Source: Brachionus manjavacas (taxonomy: Eukaryota > Rotifera > Eurotatoria > Ploima > Brachionidae). From it: a stretch of DNA of 64,000 nt. The DNA lies in assembly GCA_019054805.1 (NCBI GenBank), contig JAHQIY010000001.1, positions 4,912,501 through 4,976,500 of the forward strand, written 5' to 3'. This document shows, in pieces, positions 57,615-64,000 of this stretch (its first letter is position 1; every line of letters starts with the position of its first letter). A program made the position numbers and the translations under genes. Under the pieces are notes generated by a model. The model was given only the letters and a program-made list of their open reading frames with translations. It ran no database searches and had not been told where the DNA came from.

Positions 57615-59995
57615 TTAATTTCTTTCACTCGTGCCAAAATTCTCGTATAATTTCTTAAAATTCAATTTTGGGTCAAGTTCGATGCCTAAGAAGGTTGGGA
57701 ATGGTTCCATTGGAACAGCGCTGTGGCCTGATTTGAGTTTTAATCTATATTTTGTTTCATAGCCAGTACGGTAACCAGCAGTTGTAAAGACACAATAGTT
57801 GGTCTTTTTGAATTGATTTTTAAACCCCATTCTATGTAAATTTGAGTGATTTGTTTAATCCCAGTGTTCAAGTTAATTTCAATTTGTTTTAGAGATTTGT
57901 TGGTTAACCAAATACACAGATCGTCAGGGTACAGGGCAATTTTTAGTTTTTTTGTGATCATGTTTACAATGTCACTAAAAAAGAGTAAAAAAAGTGTAGG
58001 CGATAGACAGCTCCCTTGTGGGACTCCGGTTTGGATGCTAAATTCCTTCGACATGTAATTGTTAACACAAACTTGGATCTGTTTAATAGGAATTGTTTAA
58101 TCCAATTAAAGATGTGAAGGTAGACACCGAGTCTTTTAAGTTTAATTAAAATCCCTATATGAGAAGCCTTGTCAAACGCTTTTTCCAGGTCGAAAAAGAC
58201 TGCTCCAGTATACTCTTTTCTGCCAAACCGGTCTATGATAGATTGACTTAGACAAAAATTATGATTTTGTGTGCTTTTTTTTCTCTAAAACCAGACTGGC
58301 AATTCGGAATTAATGATTTTGGCTCTATTCAAATTTTAAGTTTTTGGTTGATTATTTTTACTTGAAATTTTGCAATGCAGCTAATGAGTGATATAGGTCT
58401 GAGCGAGTCTAACTCATCTGGGGGTTTCCCCTTCTAATGAATCATCACAATTTTAGGAAGTTTAAAAGCTGCCGGAATGTGCCCGAGCTTTATTGATGCG
58501 TTTAACAGATTGAATATTCGTTTTAAAAGCGAAATCGGGATATCGACTTGGTTATTAAATTTGTAGAATTGAATGAGATCACCTCGTTTTCTTCTTAGCT
58601 CGAGAGTTGTTAGTTTCATGTTCTTCAATCTTTCGTCGTAGTTTAAGTTGAAGTGCTTGGCGGGGATTCCCCTGGCTCTTTGTTGAACTTTTTCGAGTAG
58701 CATGATCTCGGCCGTGTTGGGAGGGGACCAGGCTGACACTGCAAACTCTAAGTGGGGCCTTACGAAAGTTTTGAATAAATTAGACCAAAGCTCGCAGTCT
58801 CGGCTTTCAAAGGTGTTTTTGAGCACTCCGAGAACCCGAGATGCCTTATTGACACAGATTTGAGTGTGCTCTTTCCATTTAAGATCAGACTGAACTTGAA
58901 TTCCAAGATATCGTTCCGACTCGCTCAGTTCTAAAGCAGTTATTTTGCCATTAAAATCCATGTTGTATGTTTGTTCAACCTTTTCGACCACCTGAGAATT
59001 GCCAAAGTGAATGAGCTTGCATTTTTTACAGTTAAGTTCCATACACCAAGTTTCACACCATTTTGTTACATTATCAATATCTTGTTGAAGGATTAAACGG
59101 TTTTCGTTGGTCAGCTTATCAGCTATAATTTTTGAGTCGTCTGCGTACATTTTGAAGAGATTTCGGACAACGCTTGGTAAGTCATTAATGTAAATGATGA
59201 AAAGAATCGGGCCTAAGACAGAGCCTTGCGGAACACCACTATTCACTTCAGTCCAGTTTGACTGATTATTGCCTAGTACAACTCGTTGTTTTCACTCATT
59301 GAGAAAATTCTCAATCCATTCCAAGTATTTGCCACATATGCGATGACATGTTATGAAATGTGATGACATGTTATACACAGACTGCCCTTCTGCATTTTAA
59401 ATTTTTATTTTTTTAGCTTAATTGTTATTTTGACTGTCTTGGTCTGATCTTTTGAATGTTTCCCATCATTTCGAATCGCATTAATTTAAATTTTTTAAGT
59501 CTTGGAATTCATTTATTAGATTATGTGACTTAAGGAAAGAAATTTGCTTGCGAACTTTGTTAATTAAAAAATTGAACAGCTTAGTTGAAGTGGAGATTTG
59601 TTTTGATTTTTGAGTCTTTGGATTCTGCGATTTGCTTTGATTTCTAACACGAGTGAATGAGGGATTGGTTTAGGATTTATCGATTTTTGATTTGAATGTT
59701 GTGGTTTCTGTGGATTATTCGATCGATGAGTTTATTGTCTGGATAATGTTTTCCAGATCTTTGTCGAATTCTTCAGCATTTGTGATAGGCTTACTAGTCG
59801 AGCTCTTTTCTAACAAAACTTCGTCAAACTTTTGTCAATTCAGTTTTTTGAAGGTAAATTTTTTTAGTTCACCGTGTAGACCCTTAAAAGTGGTGATCGT
59901 TGGTTGATGGGCACTAATTGTGTCATCTAACACGCAGTGAGTGTCAAAAAAGTTTCGTATTGAATTTGAACATTTTGATAGATCTAATACACTTT
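57615..59995 (-). mobile_element. Jockey-like LINE, degenerate, split by another LINE
   Basis: Read on the minus strand. 59995-59400 carries the end of the endonuclease domain (LDDTISAHQPTIT, where the SDH motif is SAH) and the linker to the RT (LFNFLINKVRKQISFLKS). After the intervening element, 58547-57615 carries the RT: ASIKLGHIPAAFKL, RPISLIS, YTGAVFFDLEKAFDKASH (motif A), GVPQGSCLSPTLFLLFFSDI, ALYPDDLCIW (YADD changed to YPDD) and PTFLGIELDPKLNFKK. Stops and frameshifts throughout, so it is inactive. About 80 residues between linker and RT are missing. Confidence 0.75.
58547..59345 (-). mobile_element. CR1-like LINE fragment nested in the Jockey-like LINE
   Basis: Minus-strand frame with GKYLEWIENFLNE, one stop, KQRVVLGN, then a long open part: SGVPQGSVLGPILFIIYIND, KMYADDSKII (intact YADD), RYLGIQVQSDLKWKEHT, FVRPHLEFAVSAWSPPN and LRRKRGDLIQFYKFN. 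The frame then runs straight into Jockey-like sequence (residues from about VDIPISLLKRIFN onward). At the 5' junction the 13-mer GATGACATGTTAT is duplicated (59342-59354 and 59362-59374). It is truncated at both ends. Confidence 0.75.
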
Positions 59996-60733
59996 TCCCT
60001 CGATAAGTAAAAGTCGAACAGTTTAAACAAAAAAAATTTTTTACTTGATTTCGTATCCTCGATAAATCGGAAGTATTCCGAACATTGCAAGTATTTTCGA
60101 CAAGAAAAATTTAAGATTTTTTCCAAAAATAAGTATTCTGATGTATTCTCGAATATTTGTCAAAAAACAGGTTGGCAGGAAACAGGAATATTGTATTTTA
60201 AATTATATTTTCTTTTAAATTTAGACAAATATCAAAAAGTTTTATAATTTTATTAATTAAGCTTATTATTTTGAATATTTAATTGCTCTTGTTTTTTATC
60301 ATTTGACCTTCAACAAAAATAAGTATTTATTATAGAACTAAAGCTTATATTTTTTCATTTGCATCAAAAAAAAGGAAAAAAAAAATAATCTGTCTCAAGA
60401 AAAAACTCAAATAAGCTCGAAATATGCTAATATGCTAAACGTGCTAAAAAGCATAAAATATGCTCTAGCATATTTTGGTGGACGATGATCATCATTAATA
60501 GATAACTGAATTACAATTTAATTTCATCGCAGATTTTTTTTGATTTTTTGATTGTACTTAATTGATCATGCAAATTATTTTGCTATTTATTTTTGCTAAT
60601 TTTATCCTCTTAATTGCTATTTATTTGAATTAATTAATTAATTTTTTTTTGCTGTTTTGATTGTGCTTGATTGATCATGCTAATTTATTGATTGCTATTT
60701 TAAGATAGAGCCCTCTAGACTGCCCAGCGAGTC
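59996..60733. other. AT-rich spacer between LINE fragments
   Basis: No coding signal. It contains repeated short phrases such as TGATTGATCATGC (about 60555-60570 and 60667-60680) and TGCTATTTAT, suggesting local tandem duplication of about 100 bp (60530-60705). Confidence 0.45.
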
Positions 60734-61870
60734 TTATTTCTGATACCGTTTGCGAGAATTTTTTTTTGTATCATCTGCATACATTTTGACAATATTCTCT
60801 ATTCCTTTTGGTAGATCGTTAATATACAAAACGAACAAAAGTGGACCAATCACTGATCCTTGTGGTACACCGCTAAAAATCTCAACCCAATCCGACAAAA
60901 TTTCACCTTGAACAACTCGTTGTCTTCTATTTTTCAAGAAAGCTTCAATCCACTTAGTGTCAGACCATCAAAGCCATACGCTTTCAATTTAGCTATTAGT
61001 CGTCTGTGCGGAACAGTATCAAATGCTTTCGCAAAAACTAGCAGAATTACATCAACAGGAATACCTTTGTCTAGACTCATTGAGATGAAATCTACCTCAA
61101 TCTACATCAATGAGTTTCCATAAGATTAGATGTACATGACTTTTTCCTGAAAAATCCATGCTGTTCTTTAGATATAATATTGTTCTTATAAAGATAGTCT
61201 TCCATTTTGGTTCTTATTATGCTTTCCATAATTTTGCACGGAATTGAAGTTAAAGACACGGGACGATAATTGCTGGCCGTTGATTTATCACCTTTTTTAA
61301 ACAATGGAGTAATATTTGCTGATCTGAATTGTATTGGAAGCTGACTATTAGATAAAGACTTTCTGAAAATTAAAGTTTAAGGAACAGTAATGGCGTCTGC
61401 ACAGTTTTTTAGCAATATCGGATGAAGTTGTCTACACAACATGATTTATTTTGATTAAGATCTTGTAATATTTTATAAACCATTTCTTAACTAATATCAT
61501 TTGGTTCAATGTCAATATATTCTGAACAGTTTTCATTTAGTTCAGCTACAAAAGGTGGAAGCTCCCCATCTTGTTCAATAACAAAAACATCTAGAAAACA
61601 TTTGTTTAGTAGATTTGATATCTCTTTCAGTTCTTTCGTAAATTCATTGTTATACTTTTTTAATTCTTTGATTGATTATCTGATTACTTGTTGATCATTT
61701 AGATATTTGTAAAGTAATATTGGTTTTCTTTAACTTTATCCACTAAATTTTGTTCTCAAGTTAGTCTTGCTCTTTTTATTTTCGAAGAAACTAATTTACA
61801 GATACTTTTGTAATCATTATAAAGATTAATATCCTTCCAGTTACATGAACAGTTTATGTATCTTAGAATT
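60734..61870 (-). mobile_element. CR1-like LINE fragment, degenerate
   Basis: Minus-strand translation, with several shifts, covers the pre-RT linker (KLVSSKIKRARLT, CFLDVFVIEQDGELPPFVAE), RT start (LFKKGDKSTASNYRPVSLTS, KEQHGFFRKKSCTSNL), motif A region (LDKGIPVDVILLVFAKAFDT, with the catalytic Asp of LLDFAKAFD replaced by Val) and GVPQGSVIGPLLFVLYINDL with KMYADDTK, where homology stops. A local duplication (TCTACCTCAATCTACATCAATGAG near 61090) disrupts the frame before motif A. Inactive and truncated at the 3' side. Confidence 0.78.
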
Positions 61871-62477
61871 TATTCCTAATTAAGATCTTTATAAAAAATT
61901 AACTGTTTAATTATATATTATATTTTTAAGCCAAATTTTCTTTTAGACGATATTTAAAACTAAAAATTTAAAAAAAAAAAATCCCTTAGGACTTTTTTAC
62001 CAAATTAATCTTTATTCAAATTTTTAAAAAAGCGTAAACATCAAATTTTCTTAACCTTTTCTTATCTGATTTGTGCTTGTTTCGACTTGTGGTAAAGAAG
62101 ATAAATGTTCAGTAAAAAATATAAAAAAATTGAAAAATAATTGAAAATTTTATAAGTTTATAAGTTTATATATTTATAAGTTTTTTTAATCTATCAAATT
62201 TTAAACTAAGCTGAAAAAAATATAAAATAAAAAAATAATCGTTGATTTGTTCCAACATAAAAGGCAATGGATCGAAACAGATAATAATTTAAAAAATATT
62301 CAATTGAAATTTTTTTTTTAAATTTTAAATGTTTCTAAAGTGAATACGAAAAGTGAGACTGTGTGTAAAATTCAAAGACCAAAATAATAAAAATAAAAAA
62401 TTAGTTTGATACTAGGAGGAAAATTAATATTAAAATGTACTATGCAAAAATAAACTTTATTAGCCCATTGAAAAAAC
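61871..62477. other. AT-rich spacer
   Basis: Contains a short TTTATAAG tandem run near 62150-62180 and otherwise nothing supportable. It is the 3' flank of the mucin-like gene. Confidence 0.5.
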
Positions 62478-64000
62478 TCAAAACTTAAAATGCATCAAAA
62501 ACAGTTGAGAAATTAATAAAATAAAAAAGGAAAACACTTTGTTCTCCTTAGACATTGCTCCAGAATTTGAAATTGTTTGTTTAGTTAACGGTGTTGATGA
62601 AATAAAATTCGAAGTGGACTTGGAACTAGCATCAACCATATTTGTGTCAGAAGCTATCTCTGGACATGTAACATTACCAGTATTTGTAATATTGCATTCT
62701 TTCGTAGTTCCATCATCGTTAACAATTGAAACTAAAGAATTTAAATCAATAGAACTAAGTTTTAAAACTATTAAAATTAAGTACCTGAAAAAACAAAGTT
62801 TTCGACTGATAAACTAAAATCTGCAACAGTAACATTTCTAAGCGTCTCTTCATTTTCTCTTAAAGTTCCATTGATGCTATCAACAAAAGATGAAACATCT
62901 TTAGCGTCAGTTAATTCTGTACGTATTTCAGCATTCAAAAATATGTCATTGCCTTCACTGAAAAAAAAACTAAAAAGAGAAAAAAAACACATTAAACAAA
63001 CCTTTCAGTTGAAAAATTTGTGTTTGGTATAATTGATTTTAATTTGATTTCTAAAACAGACAGATCAATTGTGTCAACTTCAAGCGATCTTCCCAAAAAT
63101 TGTCTTAAAAGCTTCATGAATCTTTTAAGAAAAATAGCAAATTTTTTTAATCCGCTTTTTTTTTTTGATGTTGCAGTTAAAGTAGTTTTTATTCCTTCAA
63201 TTCCTGATTCGGTTGATTCAGTGTTTTCTTTCTCAACAGTAGTATTATTAGTTCCTAAACTGGTTGTATTAGTTCCTGAACTGGTCGTATTTGATTCTGA
63301 ACTGGTTGTTTTTGTTTCTAAAATGGTTGTATTAGATTCTGAACTAGTTGTATTAGATTCTGAACTGGTTGTATTATTTTCTGAACTGGTTGTATTATTT
63401 CCTAAATTTGTTGTATTATTTCCTGAATTGGTTGTATTAGATTCTGAAATGGTTGTATTAGTTGCTGAACTGGTTGTATTATATTCTGAACCGGTTATAT
63501 TATTTCCTAAATTTGTTGAATTAGTTGCTGAACTGGTTGTATTATTTAATGAACTGGTTGTATTAGATTCTGAACCTGTCGTATTAGATTCTGAACTTGT
63601 CGTATTAGATTCTGAACTGGTTGTATTAGATTCTGAAATGGTTGTATTAGTTGCTGAACTGGTTGTATTATTTTCTGAATCGGTTATATTATTTCCTAAA
63701 TTTGTTGTATTAGTTGCTGAACTGGTTGTATTAGATTCTGAACCGGTTATATTATATCCTAAATTTGATGTATTAGTTGCTGAACTGGTTGTATTAGATT
63801 CTGAAATGGTTGTATTAGTTGCTGAACTGGTTGTATTATATTCTGAACCGGTTATATTATTTCCTAAATTTGATGTATTAGTTGCTGAACTGGTTGTATT
63901 ACTTAATGGACTGGTTGTATTGGATTCTGAACTGGTAGTATTAGATTCTGAAATGGTTGTATTATTTTCTGAACTGGTTGTATTATATTCTGAATCGGTT
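62478..64000 (-). CDS. mucin-like repeat glycoprotein with GPI-anchor-like tail (5' partial)
   Basis: Three exons, 64000-63002 (open at the window edge), 62957-62785 and 62731-62478, with 44- and 53-nt introns. From the N-terminal side: about 36 heptads of type SSESNTT, SSATNTT, ISESNTT and NLGNNIT. Each ends in an N-glycosylation sequon (NTT or NIT) and is rich in O-glycosylation targets. A basic segment (KKFAIFLKRFMKLLRQF), a folded region of about 110 residues (LEIKLKSIIPNTNF, FLNAEIRTELTDAKDVSSF, RNVTVADFSLSVE) and a Cys pair (ECNITNTGNVTC) follow. After a Ser-rich stalk comes NSGAMSKEN then VFSFFILLISQLFLMHF and the stop, which resembles a GPI-attachment signal. The folded part may be SEA-like; I do not recognise it. 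Probably a surface or extracellular-coat protein. Confidence 0.75.
63240..64000. repeat. 21-bp coding minisatellite with higher-order structure
   Basis: About 36 tandem 21-bp units on the model of GATTCTGAACTGGTTGTATTA (plus strand, 21 bases; variants begin GTTGCTGAA, TATTCTGAA, TTTCCTAAA or TTTAATGAA). The array keeps frame on both strands, but splice sites and sequons favour the minus strand as coding. Variants recur in a fixed order every 8-9 units, starting near units 10, 19 and 27. The array continues past the window end. Confidence 0.9.

Noticed and set aside
63240-64000. Plus-strand open frame through the 21-bp array (ELVVLDS heptads)
   Set aside because: A 21-bp repeat without stops is open on both strands by construction. 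Splice signals, sequons and continuation into non-repeat coding exons exist only on the minus strand.

Overview
This is an AT-rich animal (metazoan) nuclear window. Genes are spliced, mostly with very short introns of 44-60 nt plus a few long ones of 0.7-2.2 kb. Exons stand out as higher-GC islands in roughly 75-80 % AT DNA. The families present (ABCC10, kindlin, MAP4K3/5, NOXRED1, TPX2, secreted glutaminyl cyclase) are metazoan. The base composition, tiny introns, FLYWCH-bearing elements and CR1/Jockey-like LINE relics would fit a monogonont rotifer such as Brachionus. That species-level guess is inference only. All exon models were joined by hand from GT-AG (once GC-AG) sites and reading-frame continuity; every complete model closes in frame.

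Layout. 0-3 kb: no gene seen. 3-8.6 kb, minus strand: two tandem glutaminyl-peptide cyclotransferase genes flanking a broken FLYWCH-like fragment. 8.8-16.7 kb, minus: a complete four-exon ABCC10 (MRP7) transporter. 18.9-19.8 kb, minus: two U1 snRNA genes, one with a substitution in the 5'-splice-site-recognition sequence. 24.2-29.3 kb, plus: kindlin. 31.5-33.1 kb, minus: a conserved coiled-coil protein I cannot name. 40.5-46.9 kb, plus: a MAP4K3/5-type kinase with a CNH domain. 48.7-51.8 kb, plus: NOXRED1, with a GC-AG intron. 53.4-54.5 kb, plus: a short TPX2.

From 55 kb on the window is dominated by mobile DNA. Two nested terminal-inverted-repeat elements each carry one FLYWCH zinc-finger ORF. 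They are followed by LINE fragments, one CR1-like copy lying inside a Jockey-like copy. At the right edge a minus-strand gene encodes a mucin-like protein: about 36 Asn/Ser/Thr-rich heptads, a short folded region and a C-terminal hydrophobic tail resembling a GPI-anchor signal. Its 5' end lies outside the window.

Functionally the host genes are unrelated housekeeping or cell-biology loci: peptide N-terminal modification, lipophilic anion export, splicing, integrin activation, stress/growth signalling, spindle assembly and surface glycoprotein. I see no operon-like logic beyond the tandem duplications of the cyclase and U1 genes.
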